Notes: generated by a model from the letters alone, not told the origin. DNA of 64,000 nt from Limosilactobacillus sp. (GCF_022482365.1 NZ_JAKVPE010000001.1:1178001-1242000); one strand, 5' to 3'. Shown: positions 50,653 to 59,629, numbered from the stretch's first letter. Made by a program: numbers and translations.

Positions 50653-52086
50653 TTACAGGTTGTCCCCACGTTCGAACTGGAACTTAGAATTCAGCAAGGT
50701 CTGGTGAATCAGGCTACTCAAGAGCTTGTGGGTCGCTTCGGTAACGTGAGCGGCCGACTGCTTGTTTTCGGCGGTCAGGTAGTCGATCAGCTCCTGGCCG
50801 GACTTGCCGGCAGCACCGGCCGTGATGGCGTCGACCCGGCCGACACCGTAGCTTTGGCACTGGTCACGGTAGTCGTTGACCTCGTTGATGAATTCGTGGT
50901 AGCGCGGTTCAACGACCACTTCCAGCAGCTTGTGCATCCAGTAGGCACTCTTGGCTGGTTCGGCATCGTCGGTTGCCAGCTGGTAGTTGGCCGGCGTGTC
51001 GTCGATGTTGGTAAAGAATGGCACGTACGGGCTGTAGCAGTAGAAGCCGAAGTCGATCCACTGAATAGCAGCATATTCTGCCGGTACATCGTTGCGGATC
51101 TGCAGGATGCAGGAGCTCTGGTTCCGGTCCAGGGCGATGGAGCGGAACTTGCGCTGCTCTTCCGGCGTCCCGGAGGCAAAGGTGCCCATCGGATCGTACG
51201 GCGTGCCGTTGTAGTGGGAGGTCAGGAATTGTTCGACGTCCTCGACGGCAATCTTCTTTTCGGCATGTTGAATGAACGGAATCTTCTGGCTGGTTGGTTC
51301 CTGCTCTAATGACGGCGTGAAGAGCTTCTGGCCGTACCAGGACCGCGGCGTGTTGTAGTAGGCATCGGCCTCGTCCTGAGTGCCGAAGATGTTCCGGAAA
51401 TTAAAGGTCCCCGGGTTCGGGTTGAGATGGTACTTTTCAACAAAGTCCCGGATGCCGCTGGCAAACATGTAGTTGTCGGGATCGTCAAAGTCGATTTCCT
51501 CGATGCACATGATGTTTGGCGCAATCGCGTAGGCATCGTCAGGAATCCGCTGGGCAACCCACTGGTGACCACCGGCGGTTTCGAGGTACCAAACCTCGTC
51601 GTGATCGCTGAAGGCAATCCCGTTGGTTTCGCCGGTCCCGTACTTTTCAATCAGGTGTCCCAGGCGGGCAACCCCTTCGCGGGCAGACTTGATAAATGGC
51701 AGAACCAGGTAGAGCATCGAATCCTCGTTGACCCCGTTTTTAACCAGTGGATCGTGGCCGAGCACCCGTGGATTAGTCATCTCGGTTTCGGTCGAAGACA
51801 TCGCCACGTTGTGTTCGTTGATCCCCTGCTCGTCCCAGCGGCCAATGTCGGGAACCCCGTTTGGCGTCGCCGTGAACCGGCAGCCCTGGCCTTCGAGGTC
51901 GACGGTCAAGCCGTTGTACTTGGAAACATAGTGTTCACCGGTATAGTCCTTGGCCGGGAAAACCTTGAATGTCTTTGGATTGACCCCGTCCTCGGCATCC
52001 TCGTCCCGGGCAATAATGGTGGAACCATCGATGGTGGCGTTCTTGCCGACCAGCATGGCCGTACAGCTGCTCATCTTTTTCTTCAT
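50653..52086 (-). CDS. pepD: C69-family dipeptidase
   Basis: 477 residues. Ntn-type dipeptidase (PepDA/PepDB family) hydrolysing a range of dipeptides in the cytoplasm. Nucleophile Cys8 is in SSCTAMLVGKNATIDGST, followed by IIARDEDAE, GINEHNVAMSSTE and the long helical C-terminal half. Cys sits a few residues from the start, so an N-terminal processing step is expected. GAAAGGAAG precedes ATG 52086. Monocistronic. Confidence 0.9.
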   Translation of the reverse strand: MKKKMSSCTAMLVGKNATIDGSTIIARDEDAEDGVNPKTFKVFPAKDYTGEHYVSKYNGLTVDLEGQGCRFTATPNGVPDIGRWDEQGINEHNVAMSSTETEMTNPRVLGHDPLVKNGVNEDSMLYLVLPFIKSAREGVARLGHLIEKYGTGETNGIAFSDHDEVWYLETAGGHQWVAQRIPDDAYAIAPNIMCIEEIDFDDPDNYMFASGIRDFVEKYHLNPNPGTFNFRNIFGTQDEADAYYNTPRSWYGQKLFTPSLEQEPTSQKIPFIQHAEKKIAVEDVEQFLTSHYNGTPYDPMGTFASGTPEEQRKFRSIALDRNQSSCILQIRNDVPAEYAAIQWIDFGFYCYSPYVPFFTNIDDTPANYQLATDDAEPAKSAYWMHKLLEVVVEPRYHEFINEVNDYRDQCQSYGVGRVDAITAGAAGKSGQELIDYLTAENKQSAAHVTEATHKLLSSLIHQTLLNSKFQFERGDNL

Positions 52087-52301
52087 TTATTTTCTTCCTT
52101 TCTTTCTACCATATATAAGATTAATAACTTTTAATTATCATACCACGTTATCTCATCAGGCGTTAATATTCTTTCGGCCAGATCAATGAACGTTAGCCAC
52201 ACCCTCATCAACTTATTTCATCAAATCCCGAACGAAACCGTTTTCTATCCTTGCATCCCCCAACTTTTCGTGTTAGGATAAGGCCACTTCAAATTAATCG
52301 A

Positions 52302-52370
52302 TAGCCTATATAATGCCGTAATATGGACGGTAGTTCCTACCCAAAGCCGTAAACTTTGGACTATAAGCGA
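52302..52370 (+). promoter_or_regulatory. Purine riboswitch aptamer (guanine/xanthine class)
   Basis: Core order: TATAAT junction, P2 GCCGT/ACGGT, AATATGG, loop TTCCTAC, P3 CCAAAG/CTTTGG, CCGTAAA loop, and the J3/1 junction ACTA followed by TAAGC. The C in ACTA is the position that selects guanine-type ligands (U in adenine riboswitches). It precedes a purine permease. The 215 bp between it and pepD show no further gene. Confidence 0.88.
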
Positions 52371-52378
52371 ATTGAACG

Positions 52379-52418
52379 AAAGCTCTTTTTGCTTTTTCCA
52401 GCAAGGAGAGCTTTTTTA
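52379..52418 (+). terminator. Riboswitch expression-platform terminator
   Basis: AAAGCTCT pairs with AGAGCTTT enclosing TTGC/GCAA, then TTTTTT, between the aptamer and the permease start. Ligand binding would favour this terminator. Confidence 0.8.
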
Positions 52419-52461
52419 TTTGGCTGTTGATCAAATTCAATTAATTTGGGAGGAAAAATTT

Positions 52462-53793
52462 GTGAAACAACCTATGACTGTTTCGACGCACGTTAACCTG
52501 CGGCACTTTAGTTTTGCTGACCAGTGGAAAAACTTTGTCCTCGGCTTCCAGCATCTGCTAGCAATGTACTCCGGGGACGTCCTGGTTCCGCTCTTGATCG
52601 GGAACTACCTGCACTTCTCGACCCTGCAGATGACCTACCTGGTCTCCATCGACATCTTCATGTGCGGGGTGGCAACCCTGCTCCAGCTCAAGCGGACGCC
52701 GCTGACCGGGATCGGGCTGCCCGTCGTCCTCGGCTGTGCAGTGCAGTCCGTAGCCCCGCTGGAATCGATCGGCGGCAAGCTCGGCATCACCTACATGTAC
52801 GGGGCCATCATTGCCGCCGGGATCTTTGTTTTCTTGATCGCCGGCTTCTTTGCCAAATTAAAGAAGTTCTTCCCACCGGTCGTCACCGGTTCCTTGATCA
52901 CGATCATCGGCTTTACCCTGGTCCCGGTCGGCTTCCAGGACCTCGGTGGTGGATCGGCAACCGCCCACTCCTTCGGTGACCCGTCCAACTTGCTGATCGG
53001 CTTTTTGACGATCGCCATCATCCTGCTCTTTAACGCCTTTGCCAAGGGCTTCATGAAATCGATCGCCATCCTGCTCGGCATCCTGCTGGCTTCCTTTATT
53101 GCTGGCGCCATGGGCTTTGTTTCCCTCAAGCCGGTCAGTGAGGCAGCCTGGTTCCACGCCCCGCAGCTCTTCTTCTTCGGCGTGCCCCGTTTCAACCTCA
53201 GCGCCATGATCACCATGATGCTGGTTTCCCTGACGACCATGATCGAATCAACCGGGGTCTTCTTCGCCTTGAGCGACCTCACCGGGCGGAAACTGACAAC
53301 CAAGGACCTCAAACGGGGCTACCGGGCCGAGGGGATCGCCGCCATCCTGGGTGGTCTCTTCAATACCTTCCCGTATTCGACCTTCTCCGAAAACGTCGGC
53401 GTCCTCAAGATGTCTGGCGTCAAGACTCGCCGGCCCGTTTACTACGCGGCCTTCATGCTGCTCCTGCTGGGACTCTTGCCAAAGGTCGGTGCCTTGGCAA
53501 CGGTCATTCCGACGCCGGTCCTGGGTGGTGCCATGATCGTCATGTTCGGGATGGTCGGCGTCCAAGGCGTTCAAATCCTGCACAAGGTTGACTTCAGCAA
53601 CAACGCCAACCTGTTGACCGCCTCCGTCTCCATCGGGCTGGGACTCGGAATCACTATGTACCCGCACATCTTCCAGTACCTGCCAACGGAAGTGCAGATC
53701 ATCCTGGGCAACGGGATCGTGGTCACCAGCGTTTCCGCCGTTCTTTTGAACCTACTTTTCAACCACCGGTGGGCAAAGCGGTCTGCCGACTAA
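52462..53793 (+). CDS. pbuX: NCS2 nucleobase permease, probably xanthine/guanine (PbuX-like)
   Basis: 443 residues with twelve to fourteen membrane segments. NCS2 signatures: QHLLAMYSGDVLVPLLIG near the start, VVLGCAVQSVAPLE, and the QxxxxxxNxxxxG region around FSENVGVLKMSGVKTRR. GTG 52462 is chosen as start because GGGAGG lies 8 nt upstream. Riboswitch class suggests xanthine/guanine uptake rather than uracil. Monocistronic. Confidence 0.87.
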   Translation: MKQPMTVSTHVNLRHFSFADQWKNFVLGFQHLLAMYSGDVLVPLLIGNYLHFSTLQMTYLVSIDIFMCGVATLLQLKRTPLTGIGLPVVLGCAVQSVAPLESIGGKLGITYMYGAIIAAGIFVFLIAGFFAKLKKFFPPVVTGSLITIIGFTLVPVGFQDLGGGSATAHSFGDPSNLLIGFLTIAIILLFNAFAKGFMKSIAILLGILLASFIAGAMGFVSLKPVSEAAWFHAPQLFFFGVPRFNLSAMITMMLVSLTTMIESTGVFFALSDLTGRKLTTKDLKRGYRAEGIAAILGGLFNTFPYSTFSENVGVLKMSGVKTRRPVYYAAFMLLLLGLLPKVGALATVIPTPVLGGAMIVMFGMVGVQGVQILHKVDFSNNANLLTASVSIGLGLGITMYPHIFQYLPTEVQIILGNGIVVTSVSAVLLNLLFNHRWAKRSAD

Positions 53794-53817
53794 TCTCATT
53801 TTTTTCTCATTTGCGTG

Positions 53818-53846
53818 TTGACTTTCTCATTTCGACACGCTATGAT
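53818..53846 (+). promoter_or_regulatory. Sigma-A promoter of the nhaC T-box transcript
   Basis: TTGACT (53818-53823), 17-bp spacer, TATGAT (53841-53846). Confidence 0.8.
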
Positions 53847-53849
53847 AAT

Positions 53850-54077
53850 TGCAACAATTATCGTTTCAGTAGCTGCTCTGTTGGGTGTCAGAGAGCCGGT
53901 GGTGATGTGCGAACCGGTCAGGCAGGGTGAGTGAATTATCGCGAGGATTTTGATTGTCCGGCCATGATCAGTGCCGTTACCACCTGATAAGAGTGCGCGC
54001 CGAATCGCAGTGCGTAAGTGGGTGGTACCGCGGTAATTATCGTCCCGTTGATTTATTTCAACGGGGCGTTTTTTATT
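53850..54077 (+). promoter_or_regulatory. T-box leader controlling nhaC (Tyr or Ile specifier)
   Basis: Antiterminator T-box GGGTGGTACCGCG is at 54020-54032, followed by CGTCCCGTTG/CAACGGGGCG and a T-run. Stem I contains AGAGAGCCGGTGGTGATGTG and GAACCGGT, with CTGCTCTG pairing to CAGGCAG below. The specifier loop has AGTA on the 5' side and GTGAATTATCG on the 3' side, which reads TAT (Tyr) or ATC (Ile), depending on one base of register. Family reports of Tyr T-boxes before NhaC-type genes, as I recall them, favour Tyr. Confidence 0.82.
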
Positions 54078-54092
54078 GGAAGGAGTATATTT

Positions 54093-55475
54093 ATGAAAAA
54101 AGTCAGTTTCGGTGAGTCAATCACCATCCTAGTCATCATGCTAATCATCCTGGGGACGGCCGTCATTCACTTCGGCCTGTCCCCGCAGATTCCGGTCCTC
54201 TTTACGATCGCACTGCTGATCTTTTGGGCTCGGTTCCGGGGTGCCGCTTGGGACGATATCCACAAGGGAATCCAGGACGGGATCGGCACCGCCATCATCC
54301 CGATCTTCATCTTCATCCTGATCGGGGCCCTGATCGCCGTCTGGATTAAGGCCGGGATCATCCCGTCGATCATGGTGGTCGGCTTCAAGCTCATCAGCAG
54401 CCGCTTCTTCATTCCTTCGACCTTCATCGTCTGCTCACTGGTCGGCCTGTCGATCGGGAGTGGCTTCACCACCATTTCCACCATCGGAATTGCCCTCTTC
54501 GGGATGGGGGTGGCGATGAACGCCAACCCTGCCCTGGTCGCCGGGGCAATCATCTCCGGGGCCGTCTTCGGGGACAAGATGTCGCCGCTGTCCGATTCGA
54601 CCAACCTGGCCTCAGCCATCGCCGGCAGCGACCTCTTCGCCCACATTAAGAACATGATGTGGTCCACCATCCCGTCATTCATTGTTTCCTTCATTCTCTT
54701 CTGGATTTTGGGAAATTCCAACGGCCAGATGAGTGCCGGCAAGATTGCTCGGACCACTGCCGTCCTGCAGGCCCACTTCAGCGTTACCTGGTGGGCGATT
54801 CTACCAATCATCCTAATGTTTGTCTGCGCCTGGCGCCACATTCCGGCGATTCCAACGCTCTTCATCAACATTCTGGTGACGGTCGTTATGATTTTCTGCC
54901 AGGACCCGCACGAATCACTGAAATCCCTGACGAACCTGATTTCCGAAGGCTTCGTCGCCCACACCTCGGACGCCGGGGTCAACGCCCTGCTCTCCCGGGG
55001 CGGAATCACTAGCATGATGGGGACCGTCTCCCTGATCATCGTCACCCTATCACTCGGGGGGATCCTGATGCAGTTCCACGTCGTCCAATCGGCCATGGAA
55101 CCCCTGGTCAAGCGGCTGCAAAAGCCTGGTCCGCTGGTGACGACCACGATCTTATCCGGGATCGGCATCAACCTCTTCGTCGGTGAGCAGTACCTCTCCG
55201 TCATCCTGCCTGGGAAGGCCTTCAAGCCCGCCTTTCAACGGATGGGCCTGGATCCCCTGGCCCTCAGCCGGGTGCTGGAAGATGGTGGGAGCGTCATCAA
55301 CTACCTGATCCCGTGGGGCGTGGCCGGTTCGTTTGCCGCCTCGACTCTGGGCGTGCCGGTGCTTCACTTCCTGCCCTTCGTCTTCTTCAGCCTCTTCTCG
55401 CCGGTCTTCTCAATCCTGAGTGGATTTACTGGTGTTGGATTGAAATGGAAACAGAAACCAGTAATTAAGAATTAA
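54093..55475 (+). CDS. nhaC: NhaC-family Na+/H+ antiporter, possible tyrosine transporter
   Basis: 460 residues with about eleven membrane segments. NhaC features: FGDKMSPLSDSTNLA with the conserved DK and DSTN, and the late LFVGEQYLSVILPGKAF. AAGGAG precedes ATG 54093; a longer in-frame start lies within the T-box and is rejected. T-box control implies an amino acid substrate rather than simple ion exchange. Confidence 0.88.
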   Translation: MKKVSFGESITILVIMLIILGTAVIHFGLSPQIPVLFTIALLIFWARFRGAAWDDIHKGIQDGIGTAIIPIFIFILIGALIAVWIKAGIIPSIMVVGFKLISSRFFIPSTFIVCSLVGLSIGSGFTTISTIGIALFGMGVAMNANPALVAGAIISGAVFGDKMSPLSDSTNLASAIAGSDLFAHIKNMMWSTIPSFIVSFILFWILGNSNGQMSAGKIARTTAVLQAHFSVTWWAILPIILMFVCAWRHIPAIPTLFINILVTVVMIFCQDPHESLKSLTNLISEGFVAHTSDAGVNALLSRGGITSMMGTVSLIIVTLSLGGILMQFHVVQSAMEPLVKRLQKPGPLVTTTILSGIGINLFVGEQYLSVILPGKAFKPAFQRMGLDPLALSRVLEDGGSVINYLIPWGVAGSFAASTLGVPVLHFLPFVFFSLFSPVFSILSGFTGVGLKWKQKPVIKN

Positions 55476-55477
55476 TC

Positions 55478-55526
55478 AAAAATGCGCTATGTGATTACAT
55501 AAAAGTAATTACATAGCGCATTTTTA
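55478..55526. terminator. Bidirectional terminator at the left edge of the AT-rich island
   Basis: AAAAATGCGCTATGT-GATTAC pairs with GTAATTACATAGCGCATTTTT, with T-runs on both sides. It overlaps the stop codon of the tetR gene. Confidence 0.9.
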
Positions 55527-56267
55527 ATTATAGTTATTTTCTGATTTGAATACTTCTTTTTCAATTGCGTATTTGTGCAAAGATCTTAAAAGCTGTTCTT
55601 TTGGCTCTTCAATATTCGAATTTGCTAACAAAAAACTGATATAGTAATCCATAAATTTTTCTACCTGACCGGTAACATCACTAATTTTTTGAAGATTAAT
55701 TTGTTCTGCCATACCAATAACAAGAGCATAAAAAAAGTCTAAGCAATATTTTTTCTTATTACTTTTTACTATGCCCTCTTTAATTAGTGAATCAAAGAAT
55801 AAAGCATCACGTTTGTGAGTACTTCCTGCCCAAACTACTTTATTTAACGTTGGGTCTTGAAATACCGGACTATCAAAAATTTTTAAATACACATCATGTT
55901 CATTAAAAACTTCTTGAGAGTGGGCAGAATAAAAAGCATAGTTATAAATTTCAGGTTGCTGGAAAGCAAAGTAAGCATACCTAGTAATCATGGTAATCCA
56001 CTGATAGTAAGATTTCTGTTCCTTCTTTTTTAAGATAGTTGCCAAATCAGCAAGATACGGACTGATAATGTGTAAGATCGCTAATGATAATAATTGTTCT
56101 GAATCTCTGAAGTAATTATAGATGGAAGCACTATTCTTTCCTGCCTCTTTCGCAACATTCCTTACAGTAAAATTAGCTATTCCTAATTTTTGAATGACTA
56201 AACAGCTTTGTTCAACAAAATACTTTTTCTTTTTATTACGTGTTGCAGGCGTATCTTTTGTTCGCAT
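55524..56267 (-). CDS. TetR-family regulator of the island
   Basis: 247 residues. N-terminal helix-turn-helix with FTVRNVAKEAGKNSASIYNYFRDSEQL, then a helical domain. Codons are AT-rich, unlike the upstream genes. It diverges from the reductase/MFS/racemase operon; palindromes in the 178-bp gap are candidate binding sites. Likely senses the substrate or product of that pathway. Start ATG 56267. Confidence 0.86.
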   Translation of the reverse strand: MRTKDTPATRNKKKKYFVEQSCLVIQKLGIANFTVRNVAKEAGKNSASIYNYFRDSEQLLSLAILHIISPYLADLATILKKKEQKSYYQWITMITRYAYFAFQQPEIYNYAFYSAHSQEVFNEHDVYLKIFDSPVFQDPTLNKVVWAGSTHKRDALFFDSLIKEGIVKSNKKKYCLDFFYALVIGMAEQINLQKISDVTGQVEKFMDYYISFLLANSNIEEPKEQLLRSLHKYAIEKEVFKSENNYN

Positions 56268-56399
56268 TTCTTATTAACTCCTCGTGATTATCTTATATGC
56301 TTTAAGCTGTGCCCAATAAGTAATCGGTTACATAGAGCGTGATTATTTTTTAATTCTTATTGTAATTATACACCAAAAGTTATAAATTAAACATGTGGT

Positions 56400-56423
56400 T
56401 AAAATAAACAAGCGATTATTTTA
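56400..56423. promoter_or_regulatory. Candidate TetR operator (24-bp inverted repeat)
   Basis: TAAAATAA-8 nt-TTATTTTA, a perfect inverted repeat starting 46 bp upstream of the reductase gene. GTGATTATCTT (56284-56294) and GTGATTATTTT (56339-56349) recur elsewhere in the same gap. Confidence 0.5.
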
Positions 56424-56445
56424 TAGTGATGAGGAGTGAAATTAT

Positions 56446-57408
56446 ATGATTCAGGTTTCAGAAAAACAGGTTTCGTCTGTATTGACAGCTAATAAAACTC
56501 TTGAAGCAATTCGTGAAGCATATAAAGATAATGCTAACGGGCAAATTTATATGCCGGACCGAATGTACATGGATATACGTGGAAAGAAGAACATGGGACA
56601 GTGGTTAATCGCTAATGATTTGAAGAAGCCATATTTTGGTGCCAAATTTTCGGCGGTTTTTCCAAACAATCGTAGCAAAAATCTTCCTGTTACAAACTCA
56701 CAAATTAGTTTATATTCAGCAAATGATGGACAACTGCTGGCGTTAATTGACGCTAACTATTTAACTGCTATTAAAACCGGTGGTAGTGCTGCCGTCGCCA
56801 CTGACTTATTAGCAAATAAAGATGCGAACACCTTGGCGGTTATTGGTAGCGGCTTTCAAGCATATGCACAAGTAAAAATGATTCAGCACGTTCGCCATTT
56901 AAACAAAGTAATCGTTTTCGATTTATCTAAAGACCACTACAAGAAATTCAAAAAACAGATCGAAGATGCTCAGGAATATCCATATGATATTGTCTATTCC
57001 TCTTCTGCAGATGAAGCAATAGCTAGCGCAGATATTATCTGCACTTGTACACCATCTCATACACCAGTATTTCACGGTCAAAAACTAAAAGATGGTGCTC
57101 ATATCAACGCAATTGGATCATTTACCCCTGAAATGCAAGAAATTGATACAACAACAGTTCAAAGGGCATCCAAAGTATTTACAGAACACGTTGATGGGTT
57201 GTGGAAAGCGGCAGGCGATATTTTGATTCCATACCAAAATCACGATATTAACAAGGCGAAGGTTAATGGTTCAATCGGCGACATTCTGGTTGGCCAGAAA
57301 ACAGCAAGATTAAACGATGACGAAATCACTTTATATGAAAGCGTTGGTTCAGGTGTACTAGATATTGCACTAGGTATTCTTGTATACGAGTCCCTCACAC
57401 ATAAGTAA
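56446..57408 (+). CDS. Ornithine cyclodeaminase/mu-crystallin family protein (likely pyrroline-2-carboxylate reductase)
   Basis: 320 residues. TAIKTGGSAAVATDLLA is the family substrate loop, AVIGSGFQAYAQV the NAD(P) Rossmann motif, and IICTCTPSHTPVF/GAHINAIGSFTPEMQEID the conserved C-terminal half. Known members include ornithine cyclodeaminase and pyrroline-2-carboxylate reductase. The neighbouring racemase-superfamily enzyme makes the latter more likely, giving L-proline. GAGGAG precedes ATG 56446. First gene of the island operon. Confidence 0.84.
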   Translation: MIQVSEKQVSSVLTANKTLEAIREAYKDNANGQIYMPDRMYMDIRGKKNMGQWLIANDLKKPYFGAKFSAVFPNNRSKNLPVTNSQISLYSANDGQLLALIDANYLTAIKTGGSAAVATDLLANKDANTLAVIGSGFQAYAQVKMIQHVRHLNKVIVFDLSKDHYKKFKKQIEDAQEYPYDIVYSSSADEAIASADIICTCTPSHTPVFHGQKLKDGAHINAIGSFTPEMQEIDTTTVQRASKVFTEHVDGLWKAAGDILIPYQNHDINKAKVNGSIGDILVGQKTARLNDDEITLYESVGSGVLDIALGILVYESLTHK

Positions 57409-58324
57409 GGAGGGAAGATTATTTTGGATAAGCAAATTGATTATAAAGATGCACCAATGGTGAAAGTCGATTGGCAAATCTTTATTGGCTTCTTTCTAGG
57501 CCAGATTGCCTGCAGCTACACATTAGGAGTTGCCGGAACTGCACTTAACCGTGCACAAAATATTCTCAACATTAATAGTTTTTGGATGGGATTACTCGGT
57601 GCCGGAACTTTAATCGGTCTATTTGGAAGTTTATTCGTTGGACACATCGCCGACAACATTGGCCGAAGAAAGCTGTTCTTAGTTGACATGTGGGCATTAG
57701 TTATCATTTCCCTGTTGCAATTAACGACAACGAACCTAACTTTCATATTAATTATTAGGATTTTGCTTGGAATTTGTATCGCAATCGACTACACGGTTGG
57801 TAGCTCTTTAATGACAGAGTGGCTTCCAACAAATAAGTATTCAAAATTTCAAAGTTTTCTTTTGTTATTTTGGATTACCGGTTATGTTGTTGCCTATTTA
57901 GTAGGAACTTTCACACCTAATTTAGGGCCTCATACTTGGCAAATAATCCTTGCTTCTACTTCTATTATCGGATTACTACCAGCCATTCAACGTTTAATAG
58001 TACGGCAACCCGAATCACCTAGCTGGTTGATCAATAAAGGGAGGAATGAGGAAGCTCAGACGCTCATTCATAAATACATTGGTAAGAATTACTTTATCAC
58101 TGACCCCGGTCAAAAGACGCGTAAAAAAGTCTCTTGGAGTGAATTATTTAGTAAACGCCTATGGAAGCACACCGTCGTAGGTGGAATGTTTTATGCTTGC
58201 CAAACTTTCCCATTCTTTGGAATTAGTATTTTTCTTCCAATTTTGATGCAAAACATGCATATTCATAATCCTTATATGTCAGAAATCCTTTATAACCTTT
58301 TTATGATTGTTGGGGTTGTAATTG

Positions 58325-58337
58325 GAATAATTATCTT
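58325..58337. repeat. Left copy of the 13-bp target-site duplication
   Basis: GAATAATTATCTT, identical to 59617-59629; one copy belongs to the original MFS coding sequence. Confidence 0.85.
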
Positions 58338-58369
58338 CCTAAATTTCAAGAATAAGTTAGCCACTGGAC

Positions 58370-59500
58370 TCAAATAAATAATACTGACCAATTGATTATT
58401 GGTTGATGGAGCTGTGATATCTCTTGGTAGAAGGCCTTACGATAGATATCCATTGACGAATGTCCATTAAACATAGCTCGTGGATAGTGATTCATCCAAT
58501 CATTAGTCGCTATGATCTGAGCACTACTATAGTTATTTATAGCTTCACCTTTGGTAATCTCCTTGCGGAGAAACCGGTTATTGATCTCATTGGATCCACG
58601 TTCCCAAGGGGAATACGGATCAGCATAGAAAACATGATCGTGAACTTGTGTTAACTCACTAAATTCTGAACCGTTGTCAGAGGTTATTGTCTTAAAAATG
58701 CGATAGTAAGCATCTGTGCCCATTTTCTGGCGCAAATTTATAAAGAACTGATTTACTGCATGCGCAGTTTTACCAGCAATTTTACTCGTGATATTAACTC
58801 GTGAAAGGCGATCAGTCATTACTAGTACAACACTGTCATTACCGTTTTTCTGTCCCTGAACTGTATCCAGTTCCCAATGGCCAATTTCGGACCGTTGGTC
58901 CGCAGTTTGAGGTCGTTGAGCAATATTAGGCCCTAAGCACCTTTTAGCTTGCGGATGAGTTTGATGATGCTTACGTTTAGGTTTTTCAAAGAGGTCTAAA
59001 TTGGACGTACGAAGCACACCCTCATTAATCCATTGATATAAAGTTACAACCGACTTTGGGATCAGGGTGCCATCATTCATTAAATCTCGAGCCTTATAAA
59101 TAACCGCTTGTGGGGAGTAATGGTGGTCGTCAAACTCACCAAGCATTAGCTGATCAGCTAATCGTAAAAATTGCTTTGAAGAATAATATAAGCGACGACG
59201 ACCAGAATGGCGGTGATGTTCAAGATATGTGGCCTGACCAGCTTCATAACTATAGATGTAGTAAGAATATTCGTAAATCTTACCATTAGATTTTTGACGA
59301 CGAAGTTGGCGGACCGTACCACGGTTGAGCTCGTTATTAATTGTTTGATGATTAACTCCTAATTGGCGACCAATTGCGCGATTGGAAAGTCCTTGCGACT
59401 TTAAAGTCGCAATCATCACACGTTCTTCTTTAGTAAGATGAGCATTCTTTTTATGAGTAGTCAATAAAATAGTAGACATGGTATCATTTAAGTGCGTCAT
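58370..59500 (-). CDS. IS30-family transposase
   Basis: 376 residues. An N-terminal helix-turn-helix (HLTKEERVMIATLKSQGLSNRAIGRQLG) precedes the DDE core: Asp in GHWELDTVQG, Asp in TSDNGSEF and Glu in WERGSNEINNRFLRKE, each in the IS30 pattern. AAAGGATG lies upstream of ATG 59500. It reads opposite to the MFS gene it interrupts and appears intact. Confidence 0.92.
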   Translation of the reverse strand: MTHLNDTMSTILLTTHKKNAHLTKEERVMIATLKSQGLSNRAIGRQLGVNHQTINNELNRGTVRQLRRQKSNGKIYEYSYYIYSYEAGQATYLEHHRHSGRRRLYYSSKQFLRLADQLMLGEFDDHHYSPQAVIYKARDLMNDGTLIPKSVVTLYQWINEGVLRTSNLDLFEKPKRKHHQTHPQAKRCLGPNIAQRPQTADQRSEIGHWELDTVQGQKNGNDSVVLVMTDRLSRVNITSKIAGKTAHAVNQFFINLRQKMGTDAYYRIFKTITSDNGSEFSELTQVHDHVFYADPYSPWERGSNEINNRFLRKEITKGEAINNYSSAQIIATNDWMNHYPRAMFNGHSSMDIYRKAFYQEISQLHQPIINWSVLFI

Positions 59501-59554
59501 TTGACGGACATCCTTTCATATAGGTTTGGTTCACTTAATATGATACCTGATGTC

Positions 59555-59577
59555 ACGCCGAATGGCGTTTTTTATTT
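59555..59577 (+). terminator. Hairpin-T run inside the IS, plus strand
   Basis: ACGCC-GAAT-GGCGT followed by TTTTTTATTT near the right end of the IS. It would stop plus-strand transcripts crossing the element. Confidence 0.6.
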
Positions 59578-59616
59578 ACCACCAACTGGGTGGCTAACTT
59601 CATTCTATAATCTACC

Positions 59617-59629
59617 GAATAATTATCTT
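59617..59629. repeat. Right copy of the 13-bp target-site duplication
   Basis: GAATAATTATCTT, identical to 58325-58337. Confidence 0.85.

Larger units (their letters stand above)
58338..59616. mobile_element. IS30-family insertion sequence
   Basis: About 1.28 kb. Imperfect terminal inverted repeats share AGAATxAAGTTAGCCAC: left end 58340-58364, right end read from 59616 inward. Flanked by the direct repeat GAATAATTATCTT (58325-58337 and 59617-59629). Carries a single DDE transposase. Confidence 0.88.

Noticed and set aside
52132-52158. CACGTTATCT at 52145 as a seventh repeat copy
   Set aside because: Only about ten bases match the repeat end; neither the core nor the opposite arm is present.
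54018-54092. Longer N-terminus for NhaC
   Set aside because: It would be translated from the T-box and terminator sequence; AAGGAG precedes ATG 54093.
57424-58377. Upstream MFS fragment as a complete 317-residue transporter
   Set aside because: Its last 14 codons belong to the IS end; the missing helices lie beyond the IS in the same frame after excision.
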